This document shows positions 11,077 to 22,985 of a stretch of DNA of 64,000 nt, in pieces; the first letter of the stretch is position 1; every line of letters begins with the position of its first letter. The notes under the pieces were generated by a model, which worked only from the letters and a program-made list of their open reading frames with translations, did not search any database and was not told the origin of the DNA. Source of the DNA: Bubalus kerabau (Eukaryota; Chordata; Mammalia; Artiodactyla; Bovidae); assembly GCF_029407905.1 (NCBI RefSeq), contig NC_073626.1, positions 83,293,482-83,357,481 of the forward strand, given 5' to 3'. Position numbers and translations under genes: made by a program.

Positions 11077-12526
11077 AGTTGATTCTAATCCAACTGAACA
11101 ACTAATCAAGTATTATCATAACCTTTTTTGTTGTTGTTGTTAAAACAGAGAGAATATATCATTTCTTTTGAGTTATTTCACAGGAAATAAATTCTAAAAT
11201 TTCACTTCATATACTTTCCTTAAACATAATCTTAAAAAAGAGGAAATTTATGAACTTAACCCCACCCATTTCAGACGCTTGTTCTAAAAATCTTTCCATT
11301 TTAACTTAACCTATATGCCTTCTTTTAAAAAATATCCTAACAGCATTACTTTTCAAAATAATCCTGGAAACATAAAGTTACTAATTACTTAGTGGCTGCT
11401 TTGAGTGACTTTTTCCAACCCCTGTTTTCATTTCCTACAGATAGTGTGCAAAAATGTCACAGGTGCAGAAGACATTTCTTAACATCCGTAGTCCAAGAAA
11501 GAGGTTACAGAGCTGAGATGAAGAATTTACTGGAGAGGTGCATCTACTAGAAATCCACTCTCTAAAATGCCAGGGTAGGCTTCTCAAGGACAGTTGCTTC
11601 CTTGAAATCACTCTGCTACAAACTTGCCTGAGAGAGAGATGCTCGGGTAAATGCTGACTGATGCTGCTGTATTTTGTGAGAGATGGACACCAGAGAAGTC
11701 ATCCAGGCTGCAGGAACTAGAGTTGAGTCAGGGGAAGATGCATAAAGCTGGAGGAGCTGCCTAGGAACAAACCAGAACTAGAAAGTACGACTCCTCCCTC
11801 CGTCAATGTCTCCCCAGCACCTTCCACTAACAATATTGGAAAAGGAAAATGCTATTCAGAGGATCCACATCTATTTTTGTAGAATAGGCAACAGTGAACT
11901 TGGAACTAAGTGAATAAAAGGATAAGTGGAGAAACTTTCTTCTGCATGTGTAATTTATATGATATACAGATGAAAGTTACACCTCATGAGGCTCTCTGGC
12001 ACCCAGGATTTCTCCCTCAATTTCCAGATGTTCCATCAACTTTTAAATTTTGTCCACTGTTACCCTGAGCTGGTAAGGCTATGCCTTTTTGCTCATGGAG
12101 CTGAGAAGTGTGTTTGTAAGAGATGTATTCTGAGACAAAAAAGAAAAGTCAAGCACTTGTAAATCTTACTTATCATAGTTTTTTTCAAAGGAACCCCTCC
12201 TATAGTTTCTGCCTGCTTTATTTAGTGTTTTGCTATTTCAAAGAGCTGAATTTGTTTAAAACATTTTTTAAAGTTTTATAATAATTTTTGTGGGAGGTTT
12301 CACTGGACTACCTCAAATTGCTAGCATGACTAAAAGTCTGATTTTTTTTTAGGGTAGATTTTCAAGCAAAATAGATTTTCCCAGCATCTTTTTGTTCTTT
12401 GATTTGCAACAGAATCTGAAATGACCAAGTGCTCCTGCCAGGTTATGAAGTATTTATCAAGATGAGTGTTTGTGTTTTTCTAGAATGATTATTAAGGCAG
12501 TCTCTCTGGCTAATAATATTGTTAAG
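11077..12526. other. Unassigned, mostly unique sequence
   Basis: About 1.45 kb without a recognisable repeat or open frame of note. It contains T runs near 12180 and 12345. A polypyrimidine tract followed by CAG at about 11424-11441 resembles a splice acceptor, but nothing else supports an exon. Confidence 0.3.
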
Positions 12527-12533
12527 CAAGTAA

Positions 12534-13879
12534 TTCAGTTCAGATCAGTTCAGTCACTCAGTCGTGTCCAACTCCTTGTGACTCCATGGACTGCAGCACA
12601 CCAGGCCTCCCTGTCCATCACCAACTCCAAGTGTTTACTCAAACTCATGTCCATTGACTCGGTGATGCCATACAACCATCTCACCCTCTGTCGTCCCCTT
12701 CTCTTCCTGCCTTCAATCTTTCCCAGCAACAGGGTTTTGTCAAATGAGTCAGCTCTTCACGTCAGGTGGCAAAAGTATTGGAGTTTCAGCTTCAACATCA
12801 GTCCTTCCAATGAATATTCAGGACTGATTTGCTTTAGGATGGGCTGGTTGGATCTCCTTGTTGTCCAAGGGACTATCAAGAGTCTTCTACAACACCACAG
12901 TTCAAAAGCATCAATTCTTCTGTGCTCAGCTTTCTTTACAGTCCAGCTCTCACATCCATACATGACTACTGGAAAAGCCATAGCCTTGACTAGACGGACC
13001 TTTATTGGCAAAGTAATGTCTCTGCTTTTTAATATGCTGTCTAAGTTGGTCATAACTTTCCTTCCAAGGAGTAAGCATCTTTTAATTTCATGGCTGCAGT
13101 CACCATCTGCAGTGATTTTGGAGCCCAGAAAAATAAATTCAGCCACTGTTTCCACTGTTTTCCCATCTATTTGCCATGAAGTGATGTAACCGGATGCCAT
13201 GATCTTAGTTTTCTGAATGTTGAGCTTTAAGCCAACTTTTTCACTCTCCTCTTTCACTTTCATCAAGAGGCTTTTTAGTCCCTCTTCACTTTCTGCCATA
13301 AGGGTTGTGTCATCTGCATGTCTGAGGTTATTGATTTTTCTCCCAGAAATCTTGATTCCAGCTTGTGCTTCCTCCAGCCCAGCGTTTCTCATGATGTATT
13401 CTGCATATAGGTTAAATAAGCAGGATGACAATATACAACCTTGATGTACTCCTTTTCCTACTTGGAACCAGTCTGTTGTTCGATATTCAGTTCTAACTGC
13501 TGCTTCTTGACCTGCATACAGGTTTCTCAAGAGGCAGGTCAGGTGGTCTGGTATTCCCATCTCTTGAAGAATTTTCCACAGTTTCTTGTGATCCACACAG
13601 TCAAAGGCTTTGGCATAGTCAATAAAGCAGAAATAGATGTTTTTCTGGAACTCTCCTGCTTTTTTGATGATCCAGCAGATGTTGGCAATTTGATCTCTGG
13701 TTCCTCTGCCTTTTCTAAATGCAGCTTGAACATCTGTTAATTCACAGTTCATGTATTGCTGTAGCCTGGCTTGGAGAATTTTGAGCATTACTTTACTAGT
13801 GTGTGAGATGAGTGCAATTGTGTGGTAGTTTGAGCATTCTTTGGCATTGCCTTTATTTGGGATTGGAATGAAAACCGAC
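12534..13879 (-). mobile_element. BovB (RTE) LINE, antisense, 5'-truncated, long open RT frame
   Basis: Antisense BovB from GAACT/GATCT-type 3' repeats at 12534 up to the segment encoding VFIPIP at about 13879. A 7-bp duplication caagtaa (12527-12533 and 13880-13886) brackets it. One frame stays open across the RT palm and C-terminal region (about 13879-12757). The frame reads HADD rather than YADD at 13309-13320, so the catalytic tyrosine is replaced by histidine. Downstream, the frame ends early relative to neighbouring copies. Confidence 0.92.
12757..13879 (-). pseudogene. BovB reverse transcriptase fragment (HADD variant)
   Basis: Roughly 370 residues of BovB RT read without a stop. They cover the fingers/palm region, the FIDYAKAFDCVDH block, the GKGVHQGCILS block, the catalytic-site block and the LGRKVMTNLDS to WTVKKAEHR region. 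The open frame continues upstream of 13879 into unrelated sequence, which is not part of the protein. It lacks endonuclease and N-terminal parts because of 5' truncation, and the Y-to-H change at the catalytic box should impair polymerase activity. Treat as a dead retrotransposon gene fragment. Confidence 0.85.
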
Positions 13880-13931
13880 CAAGTAACTACCAGTCCTCTT
13901 AACAATTTGTGTTCCCCTTTCATAGGAGAGG

Positions 13932-14141
13932 GGCTTCCCAGGTGGTTCAGTGGTAAAGAATACACTTGCCAATGAAGGAGTCACAAGAGATGCAGGTTTG
14001 ATCTCTGGGTCAAGAAGATCCTCTGGATTTGGAAATGACACCCCACTCCAGTATCCCTGCCTGGAAAATTTCATGGACATAGGAGCCCAGCGGGCTACCG
14101 CTTCATGGAGTTGCAAAGAGTTGAACATGACTGAGCACACC
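13932..14141 (+). mobile_element. Bov-tA SINE
   Basis: Sense SINE with a tRNA-like head ('ggcttcccaggtggttcag', B-box-like ggtttgatctc) and Bov-A body ending in 'gagttgaacatgactgagc'. Located 50 bases from the 5' end of the antisense BovB. Confidence 0.9.
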
Positions 14142-14143
14142 TA

Positions 14144-15083
14144 GATGTCATGTCATATCTTCATAGAAAAGATTAGTTTCTGGAAAGAGGCTGCCCCTTC
14201 AGCAACTACATTTTTAAGCCTTTATTTCTCCTGGGACTATATTCTTCCCCAAAATACATGAGGGACCGAAGTGTGCCACATCTAGGCTAAAAACAAAAGA
14301 AACACGTGGATGTTATGACCTCTCTTCTCTAACTAGAATTATCCATGACCATATATGAGTGGCAGCACAATAAAATGCAAAGAGCCTAGATTTTTTAATT
14401 GCTTCATGCATGGCTGCCCACTGAATACATTTTTGGGGATATAACATGAGAAAGAAAGAAACTTCTAGAAGGATAAACTACTAAATTCTAGGATTTATTT
14501 GAATAGTAGCTGGTAACATCTTAAGTACACCAAATCAAAAGTAATATTAAAGCTCCTGGAGGATGTAGATATACTGGTAAGGTTATATTTGTGATTTTGA
14601 CCAGAAAAAAAAAAGGAAGTTTTTAGAGCTGACTGTGACTTTATCCAGTTTCTTAACTAGGTACATTAAACCTAGTACTTACATTTAAAACCCTGCAAAT
14701 GCATGGAACTATTTTAAATACATACAACACATACAACACAATCTCAGCCACAAACTATTCTGTGACTTAAACTTTGAACCAGAAAGGAAGGGGGTAGAAT
14801 TAAGAATAGATATTTCCAGAGAAATTACTCTATCTTCACTTTATAGGCATCATTTGATATGTGTAATTCCAAGAATCTACAATTATGAAGACATTTTGAC
14901 CTGCTTAATGATGTCTATATCCCCAAAATTCCCTTAATTAGTAGGAACACAAAAACGAGTTTTAGGAGACTGAAAGCATGGTGACAGGGTTTGCTTCCTG
15001 GATACTAGAATGCTATTTATCTATTCAGACTAAGGCAAGACCGCAGTTTGCTAACACAGTCACTATGATTTAGGAATAAGGTG
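14144..15083. other. Unassigned sequence
   Basis: About 940 bases of AT-rich DNA. No repeat family, RNA gene or credible coding frame recognised. Confidence 0.3.
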
Positions 15084-15091
15084 CAGTCTCC

Positions 15092-15305
15092 TGTGGTTTC
15101 CCAGCTGGCTCAGCAGTAAAGAATCCGCCTGCAAGGCAGGAGGTGCAGATTTGATCCCTGGGTCATTGGGAAGACCCAGTAGACTAGGAAATGGCAACTC
15201 ACTCCAGTATTCTTGCTTAGGAAATCTCATGGACCAAGGAGCTTGGCAGGCTATAGTCCATGGAGTTGCAAGAGAGTTGAAAACAACTTGGTGACTAAAT
15301 GACAA
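15092..15305 (+). mobile_element. Bov-tA SINE
   Basis: Sense tRNA-headed SINE flanked by an 8-bp duplication cagtctcc at 15084-15091 and 15306-15313. Confidence 0.92.
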
Positions 15306-15313
15306 CAGTCTCC

Positions 15314-15679
15314 AGTAAGAAGAAACCTAGCAAAGGCTAGGCAGATAGAGCCCTGAGCAATTTGATAGGACTTAGAGAAGAAATCATAAGTTATCACAGA
15401 AAAAAGAATAACCATTAGCAATAGGAACAGTGTGGCTGTAACAAATATGATGTAAGTAGAGTATTAGGCTGGAGTACAGTATTGTGGTCTAAGAGCCTGT
15501 AGAGCATTTCTTCACCTTCTAGCATTAGAGTTATACCCCTACTTACTTGTCCTTAACAAAATGGAAATAATTAACTTTAAAAATGCGATATTAAAAACAG
15601 AAATATATCAATCGTAACAGGGCATTCTTTCTTAGCTTCCCTACTCTCCCTAGGCATTCTTCCTCTGCTTTTGCATAAT
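15314..15679. other. Unassigned spacer
   Basis: Nothing recognised. Confidence 0.3.
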
Positions 15680-15692
15680 CAATGACTGCTGC

Positions 15693-15969
15693 TGCTACTG
15701 CTGCTAAGTCACCTCAGTCGTGTCTGACTCTGTGTGACCCCATAGATGGCAGCCCACCAGGCTGCCCCGTCCCTGGGATTCTCCAGGCAAGAACACTGGA
15801 GTGAGTTGCCATTTCCTTTTCCAATGCATGAAAGTGAAAAGTGAAAGTGAAGTCGCTCAGTCGTGTCCGACTCTTAGCGACCCCATGGACTGCAGCCTAC
15901 CAGGCTCCTCCGTCCATGGGATTTTCCAGGCAAGAGTACTGGAGTGGAGTGCCATCGCCTTCTCCGAAC
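15693..15969 (-). mobile_element. BOV-A2 SINE
   Basis: Antisense dimer close to consensus, with several intact CpG sites. It is bracketed by a 13-bp duplication caatgactgctgc at 15680-15692 and 15970-15982, although the left copy merges with the (GCT)n tail. Confidence 0.93.
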
Positions 15970-15982
15970 CAATGACTGCTGC

Positions 15983-16808
15983 ACCTCAAACATTAAGTGG
16001 TTAGAACACTTAGCAAAAAATGTGTTGCAAGTAGCATCAACAGATGGAACTTTGAGATTACCTATAGCCAAAACCTCTGGTAATGTAGCACTGTATAAAA
16101 ATTCTCTTTAATTATCAAAGCAGCACTATTAAAAAAAGAAAATAGTTACAATTTCCTCTTTTTTTCTTCTTCATTATTGTAGAACATAGAATTGCTAACT
16201 GGGCAAAGAAAGCACAAGAGGGCAAGGCTACATTGTATATCCCATTGCAAACCACTTCTTTCTATTTTTAACTGAAAACACAGGTTAAAAACATTTGCTG
16301 ATTTCTTCAGAACAACTAGCAAAGTGTATGGTATGCAGAGATGGAGCTGGGGAAGTTCAAGTTTATGGGCCTGAATTTGTTTCCAACCACTATAGCAAGT
16401 GAGTCCAAATACAACATATACTAACACATAGTGCATTCATCTAATATTCCAAATTTCATTTGCTAGAAAAGATGGGCTTCTGATTTATTAATGGATGTGG
16501 AACTGAGAAAAGTAGAATCTTCAGGATGAAGGATGCTAATCTCCAATGCTAAACTCCAGAACTGTGTTAGGAATGGAGCCAATGAGGACCAATGGGATGT
16601 GAAAAAAAGGCCTTCTGGAAAACTGTGACAATTACTCCCTTTATCGTCTAGAAATAATCCTTAAATTACCTTTTGTCCATTTTCTTTCATTGTAATGAAT
16701 TAATCTGATGCTTGGGGCTGACTCCCTGATCTTGATAACAATCTCACTTTGAAACCAACATGTAGAAAGAGAAAGAACCAAAATAGTTACTGAGGAAAAG
16801 AGTGAGAG
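15983..16808. other. Unassigned sequence
   Basis: About 820 bases with no recognised repeat. A minus-strand open frame of about 96 codons at 16146-16436 has no recognisable domain, and I do not call it a gene. Confidence 0.3.
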
Positions 16809-16819
16809 ACACTGAATTT

Positions 16820-17298
16820 CAGTTCAGTTCAGTTCAGTTCAGTCGCTCAATCATGTCTGACTCTTTGTGAACCCATGGACTACAGCACACCAGGCCTCCC
16901 TGTCCATCACCAACTCCTGGAGTTTACTCAAACTCATGTCCATCAAGTCGGTGACGCCATCCAACCATCTCATCCTCTGTCATCCCCTTCTCCTCCCACT
17001 TTCAATCTTTCTCAGCATCAAGGTCTTTTTAAATGAGTCAGCTCTTTGCATCAGGTGGCCAAAATATTGGAGTTTCAGCTTCAGCATCAGTCCCAATGAA
17101 TATTCAGGACTGATTTACTTTAGGATGGACTGGTTGGATCTCCTCACAGTCCAAGGGACTCTCAAGAGTCTTCTTAAACACCACAGTTCAAAAGCATTAA
17201 TTCTTCAGTGCTCAGCTTTGTTTATAGTCCAACTCTCAACATCCATACATGACTACTGGAAAAACCATAGCCTTGACAAGACTGACTTTTGTTGGCAA
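16820..17298 (-). mobile_element. BovB (RTE) LINE, antisense, 5'-truncated, intact target-site duplication
   Basis: 479-base BovB 3' end with four copies of the (CAGTT) terminal repeat. It is flanked by a perfect 11-bp duplication acactgaattt at 16809-16819 and 17299-17309. It contains the C-terminal WTVKKAEHR-type region only. Confidence 0.95.
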
Positions 17299-17309
17299 AC
17301 ACTGAATTT

Positions 17310-18540
17310 ACTGTTAGTTATTTTAGACAACAATTAAGTTTATGAAAACAATCTTATATTAGTTGTTCCTGAAGGTACCTAAATGTTAAAGTGGAAGTAA
17401 TTTTTTTTTAAATACGACAGGTTTTTTCATAAAAGTATTTCTATTTTTGTTCTCTCAAGTATTTGGGAGATCAGAGACCAGATCTTTTAAATTATTCTGG
17501 AGCTTGTCTTTGTTTTGTGGCTTTCCCTCTTATCACAGATAGATATCAAGACTAAGTGTATTCTTGATGTCAGAATGTGAAAAATTAATTTCTGCTGAAA
17601 ATTGAACTTTGGACTTTTAAATCTCAAACTTAAAAGCAGAAATTTTATCACTTCAGCAAAAGAAAATTTCTAATAGCTTTTTAACTACTATATGTTGATG
17701 TTTCCTAAACAGGTCCACTGTCATAAAACAGGTAATATGATTCAGTTTTCTCTTCCAGGCATTATCATAGGCTTCATCTATATGTCACTTGAATTTGCAA
17801 ACTGAAAGGGTGCTAAATATTATCTACACTGAATAGTGGAGTTCCTATTTATGAGAAGATGAACTACTATTGAAAAACCAATATATCATAGTCTATTTTG
17901 GTATTAATTTGACTTAATCTATCTAACTGTCATGAGGCTATTGATATATTGTACATGCTGAGATAGTTCTTTATTGGCTTCATCATACATCAAATCTGTG
18001 TACCACAGAAATCTATTTGTGGATTTAAAAACAAAATATCTGTCTACTGAAATATTAAAATGCAAAATACTCTTCCAGACACAGAGGAATAAAGAAGTTG
18101 ATATACAGGAACATGTATGCAGAAATTAGAATAAGACAAAGTCCTGACCAACAAAAAAAGATAATAGGTTGATGTAGATGGTGAGGAAAATGATACTTAA
18201 AAATAAAGGACAAAAGTGTGTCTGCTTTTTACTATTTTTGTTTGTGTCTAGCTGAATTTTTAAATTTATCTTTGTATGGTTTAGTACAGAGACAGCTAGA
18301 GTCAAGAGTTTGAATAGGAAAATGTTATATATTATGTCCATTTTAATTATCACACTGAAATGTGTAACAGTGTAGTATCCTCCTAGTTTTGACATATAAC
18401 TACTAAGCTTCAGAAGTAACTGTAGAAAAACACAGAAAATAGGAGAATCTTTTTTAGTTGGTGTATTTTTTTTTTTTTGCTTTAAAGAGATTTAACTATA
18501 ATTACAAAAAAGGGGCTTCATTAACTTTTCTCTGATTATA
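17310..18540. other. Unassigned AT-rich sequence
   Basis: About 1.2 kb without a recognised repeat or gene. T-rich run at 18469-18478. Confidence 0.3.
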
Positions 18541-18544
18541 TAAA

Positions 18545-18664
18545 CTTCAACTCTATTTTACTTATATATAATGAATATAATACATATATGTATAACTGAA
18601 CCACTTTGCTATACACTTGAAACTAACACAACATTGTAAATTAACTATACTTCAATAAATAAGT
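18545..18664 (+). mobile_element. L1 3' UTR end fragment
   Basis: Short stretch with the L1 3'-end signature 'gaaactaacacaacattgta' followed by 'ctatacttcaataaataa'. No coding part. Confidence 0.6.
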
Positions 18665-18689
18665 AACATATTTAGAGCCTCTCTACATC

Positions 18690-19340
18690 AGAAATTATTC
18701 TAAGGACCAGGGATACAGCAGTAAACAAAACACCATCCCTACTATCATACAACATATACTCTAGCTGTGGGGAGACATACAATAAAAAATAAATATAAAT
18801 AAAGCAATACAGGGAGTAAATAGTGCAACACAGAAAACAGAAAGAAGCAAACAGGGTTAAATAAATGGAGAAAGATATGATTCGAACTGTGTAGTTAGAT
18901 ATGGCCTCAGGTGAGGCAGTGTTTGAAAAAAACATGTGTCGTCATAGAGCAAGAAATATCTGGATGAAAAGCATTCCAAGGAAGAAGCATAGCAAATGCA
19001 AAGATCTTGATGTGGCATCGTTAATGTTATATCCAACAAACAACTGAAACAGAAACTGAACAACTGAAACAGAGCAACTAAGAGAAGGAAAGTGGTAGGA
19101 GACATAATCAGAAAATTTGAAAGCCAGAACATGTATAGCCTTTTAATGGCTATTGTAAAGCCACTGGATTTTACTGTATGTGAAAAGGAAGGCCACTGAA
19201 GTAGTTTAAAGAGAGTAACATGATCTCAATGACATTTTGAAAGGATTTCTCTAGATGCTGTCATGGTGAAAACTATAAATTGTAATGAATGGAAACAGGA
19301 AGACTAGCTGGGAGACTAACGAAATAGTACAAGTAGGAGG
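18690..19340 (+). repeat. Ancient mammalian interspersed repeat, copy 1
   Basis: Very diverged repeat recognisable by the order of blocks: 'ctaaggaccagggatacagc', then 'ggggagacatacaata', then 'gaaaagcattccaaggaaga' and 'gcaaatgcaaagatcttga', ending in a 'cagctgggagact'-like block. The same family reappears at about 31340-31620. I do not name the family with certainty. Confidence 0.5.
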
Positions 19341-19607
19341 TGATTGTGAGAAACGGCAAAGAGTAGGGACTTGTCTGACTCTGGAAATTTACATATAAGA
19401 ACACATTTCTCCCAAAATGTATGGACATTGAAAAAGAAGATTTTTTTTCTGGTTTTGACTATACACACAAGTTCCAAATGCTTTAAAAAGTAAAAATCCA
19501 AATCCCCTCTCCTTACCAATTTTTATATTCTTAAAGGATCACAATACTTATTTTGTGGCTACTTTGAAAAAGGAAAGGGTTTTCATTTTAGTGAAATGAC
19601 TCTGTAA

Positions 19608-19729
19608 CGGTGAATGTGAGTGATAGTCGCTTAGTTGTGTCTGACTCTTTGCCACCCCATGGACTACAGCCTACCAGGCTCCTCTGTCCATGGAATTCTC
19701 TAGGCAAGAATACTGGAGTGGGTTGCCAT
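19608..19729 (-). mobile_element. Bov-A monomer SINE fragment
   Basis: A single antisense Bov-A unit ('gtcgcttagttgtgtctgac' to 'actggagtgggttgccat') without a tRNA-like head. Confidence 0.85.
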
Positions 19730-19962
19730 ATACATGTCATAAATTGGTCTAAACCCACAGAATGTACAATAACAAGAAAATACTCGAATGTAGACTATGA
19801 ACTCTGAGTGATAACGATGTGTCAGTGTAGGTTCATCAACTGCAATAATTGTACCACTCTTGTGGGCAGTGTTGAAAATATGAGAGGATATCTATGTATT
19901 GAGGAATGTGGCAAGTGAGAAATCTCTACTTTTCACTCAATTTTCTCAGTAGAGAAAGTATA

Positions 19963-19983
19963 GGGTTTTTTTTTTTTTTTTTT
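19963..19983. repeat. Poly(T) run
   Basis: About 20 consecutive T. It may be the tail of a degraded antisense retroposon, but no body is recognisable next to it. Confidence 0.8.
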
Positions 19984-20108
19984 CAACAAATGGTACTATT
20001 TCCAGTGAATTTAAGGTTCTTACCTTGTCATGGAAAGAATTTGAAGATGAAACAGAGAGGTTAAGAAACTAAAATGAAAATTTATTTCCGCAAGAATATG
20101 CTCTCAGA

Positions 20109-20329
20109 AGCTTCCCTGGAGGCTCAGCTGTAGAGTCCACTTGTAATGCAGGAGACGTGGGTTCAATCCCTGGGTTAGGAAGATCCTCTGGAGAAGGAAA
20201 TGGCAACCCACTCCAGTATTCTTGCCTGGAAAATCCCATGGACAGAGGAGTCTGGCAGGCTACAGTTCATGGAATCACAAAAAGAGTCAGACATGACTTA
20301 GCGACCCAAAAACCTAACAAAAACAATGT
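20109..20329 (+). mobile_element. Bov-tA SINE
   Basis: Sense SINE with tRNA-like head and Bov-A body, ending in an A-rich AACAAAAAC tail. A 7-bp duplication tctcaga lies at 20102-20108 and 20330-20336. Confidence 0.9.
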
Positions 20330-20397
20330 TCTCAGAGGGAAAGACAGGTAGACAGGTCAGTAGCTGCTGCCCTGGGTTTCCTTGGCAAGCTGGTTAT

Positions 20398-20488
20398 GTT
20401 GTTGTTGTTCAGTCTTGTCTGAAACTCTTAGAGACCTCTTGGACTGTAGCACACCAGGCTCCTCTGTCCCCCACTATCTCCTGGTTAT
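20398..20488 (-). mobile_element. BovB 3'-end fragment
   Basis: Starts with (GTT)n and contains the terminal BovB block 'ctgtagcacaccaggctcct', then stops. A short, diverged, severely truncated copy. Confidence 0.7.
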
Positions 20489-20489
20489 G

Positions 20490-21050
20490 AAGGGCATACA
20501 AATGAAGGGGCAGAATATTCACTGGGGAAGGAGGAGTTTGGGGGTTACATTCCTTGATCTTCATCCCAGCCCCATCTTCCCAAGGGAAGGAGGGATTTTT
20601 GTCCTTGTTTAGCTTAGATCAGAGGGCATGGCAAAGGTGCATGATGGGTAATTCTTATCTTCAAGGCTAATGTTCTTGTAATGAGAGCATTATGAACAAC
20701 AGGTCACATTCTGATGCAGGAGGTTCCCACCTTTCTTTGTCTGCCTCCAGGACACTTATCACCCGAACTGTGTAGTTTCCTGTAAATCTAGAGATTCTTG
20801 CTTTTCTTTGCCCATGGATCCCTAATATTTACAAGATGTGTGATTTCTTGCCACCTGGCCCTTGCCTGCCTTTCTCTGCTCATATCTAGCTACCTGCCTG
20901 CTGTAACCATACTGGAACAACAGAATATCCATATGCAGAAGATCAAACTTTGATCTATACTTGCATTATACATAAAAGCTAAGTCAAATGGATAATAAGA
21001 CATAAATACATAAAACAGAATTTCTAGAAAAACATCCTTAATCATCAGGG
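20490..21050. other. Unassigned sequence
   Basis: Somewhat more GC-rich than its surroundings at about 20510-20650. No recognised repeat or coding signal. Confidence 0.3.
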
Positions 21051-21053
21051 TAA

Positions 21054-21291
21054 TGTTTTTGTTGTTTGTTGTTGTTGTTGTTTAGTCACTGAGTGGTGCC
21101 CAACATTTTTGTGACCCCATGAACTGTAGCCCACTAGTCTCCTCAGTCCATGGGATTTCCCAGGCAAGAATACTGGAGTGGGTTACCATTTCCTTCTCCA
21201 GGGGATCTTCCTCACCCAGGAATCGAACCTGCATTTCCAGCATTGGCATGGGGATTATTTGGGTTATTTACCACTTAGCCATCCAGGAAGA
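21054..21291 (-). mobile_element. Bov-tA SINE
   Basis: Antisense: (GTT)n tail on the left, Bov-A body, and a degraded tRNA-like head on the right ('accacttagccatccagg'). Confidence 0.88.
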
Positions 21292-21327
21292 CCCCACAGT
21301 AACTTACTCTAAACTAAAATGTGAAGT

Positions 21328-22985
21328 GTGACAGAACAAATAATTTCACAATTTGTATGGAATTACAAAAAACCTCGAATAGTCAAAGCAGTCTTGAGAA
21401 AGAAGAATGGAACTGGAGGAATCAACCTGCCTGACTTCAGGCTATACTACAAAGCTACAGTCATCAAGACAGTATGGTACTGGCACAAACACAGAAATAT
21501 AGATCAATGGAACAAAATAGAAAGCCCAGAGATAAATCCACGCACCTATGGACACCTTATCTTTGACAAAGGAAGCAAGAATATACAATGGAGAAAAGAC
21601 AATCTCTTTAACAAGTGGTGCTGGGAAAACTGTTCAACCACTTGTAAAAGAATGAAACTAGAACACTTTCTAACATCATACACAAAAATAAACTCAAAAT
21701 GGATTGAAGATCTAAACGTAAGACCAGAAACTATAAAACTCCTAGAGGAGAACATAGGCAAAACAACTCTCTGACATACATCACAGCAGGATCCTCTATG
21801 ACCCACCTCCCAGAGTAATGGAAATAAAAGCAAAAATAAACAAATTGGACCTAATTAAACTTAAAAGCTTTTGCACAAAGAAGGAAACTATAAGCAAGGT
21901 GAAAAGACAGCCTTCAGAATGGGAGAAAATAATAGCAAATGAAGCAACTGACAAACAACTAATCTCAAAAATATACAAGCAACTCCTGTAGCTCAATTCC
22001 AGAAAAATAAGCGATCCAATAAAAAATGGGCCAAAGAACTAAACAGACATTTCTCCAAAGAAGACATACAGATGGCTAACAAACATATGAAAAGATGCTC
22101 AACATCACTCATTATCAGAGAAATGCAAATCAAAACCACAATGAAGTACCATCTCATGCCAGTCAGAATGGCTGCTATCCAAAAGTCTATGAACAATAAA
22201 TGCTGGAGAGGGTGTGGAGAAAAAGGAACCCTCTTACACTGTTGGTGGGAATGCAAACTAGTACAGCCACTATGAAGAACAGTGTGGAGATTCCTTAAAA
22301 AACTGGAAGAGAACTGCCATATGACCCAGCAATCCCACTACTGGGCATACACACCGAGGAAACCAGAATGGAAAGAGACACGTGTATCCCAATGTTCATC
22401 GCAGAACTGTTTACAATAGCCAGGACATGGAAGCAACCTAGATGTCCATTGGCAGACGAATGGATAAGAAAGCTGTGGTACATATACACAATGGAATATT
22501 TCTCAGCCATTAAAAATAATGCATTTGAATCAGTTCTAATGAGGTGGATGAAACTGGAGCCTATTATACAGAGTGAAGTAAGTCAGAAAGAAAAACACAA
22601 ATACAGTATATTAACCATATATATGGAATTTAGAAAGATGGTAACGATGACCCTATATGCAAGACAGCAAAAGAGATGTAAAGAACAGACTGCTAGACTC
22701 TATGGGAGAAGGCGAGGGTGGGATGATTTGAGAGAATAGCATTGAAACATGTATATTATCATATGTAAAATAGATCACCAGTCCAGGTTCGACGCATGAG
22801 GCAGGGTGCTAAGGGCTGGTACACTGGGATGACCCTGAGGGATGGGATGGGGAGGGAGGTGGGAGAGAGGGTCAGGATGGGGAACATATGTACACCCATG
22901 GCTGATTCATGTGAATTTATGGCAAAAACCACCACAATATTGTAAAGTAATTAGCCTCCAATTAAAAAAAAAAAAGAAAAGAAAA
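21328..22985 (+). mobile_element. Bovine-type L1, 3' half (ORF2 C-terminus and 3' UTR)
   Basis: 5'-truncated L1 in sense orientation. It begins in the ORF2 segment encoding EQIISQFVW and runs through the C-terminal cysteine-containing region (KCWRGCGEKGTLLHCWWECK at about 22198-22260), the 3' UTR with a G-rich stretch at about 22845-22885, and an A-rich tail ending about 22985. A frameshift at about 21762-21766 (extra bases in the AAAACA run) breaks the frame after 148 codons. Further frameshifts and stops follow. Closely related to the L1 copies at 23.9-25.4 kb and 59.6-64 kb. Confidence 0.92.

Noticed and set aside
11424..11441. Polypyrimidine tract plus CAG resembling a splice acceptor
   Set aside because: No coding frame, donor site or conservation evidence supports an exon.
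15801..16004. 67-codon frame over a BOV-A2
   Set aside because: BOV-A2 and Bov-tA copies routinely show frames with similar peptide text. They are SINE translations and not genes.
16146..16436. A 96-codon minus-strand open frame in otherwise unassigned DNA
   Set aside because: No recognisable domain, no supporting signals, and in AT-rich noncoding DNA frames of this size occur by chance.
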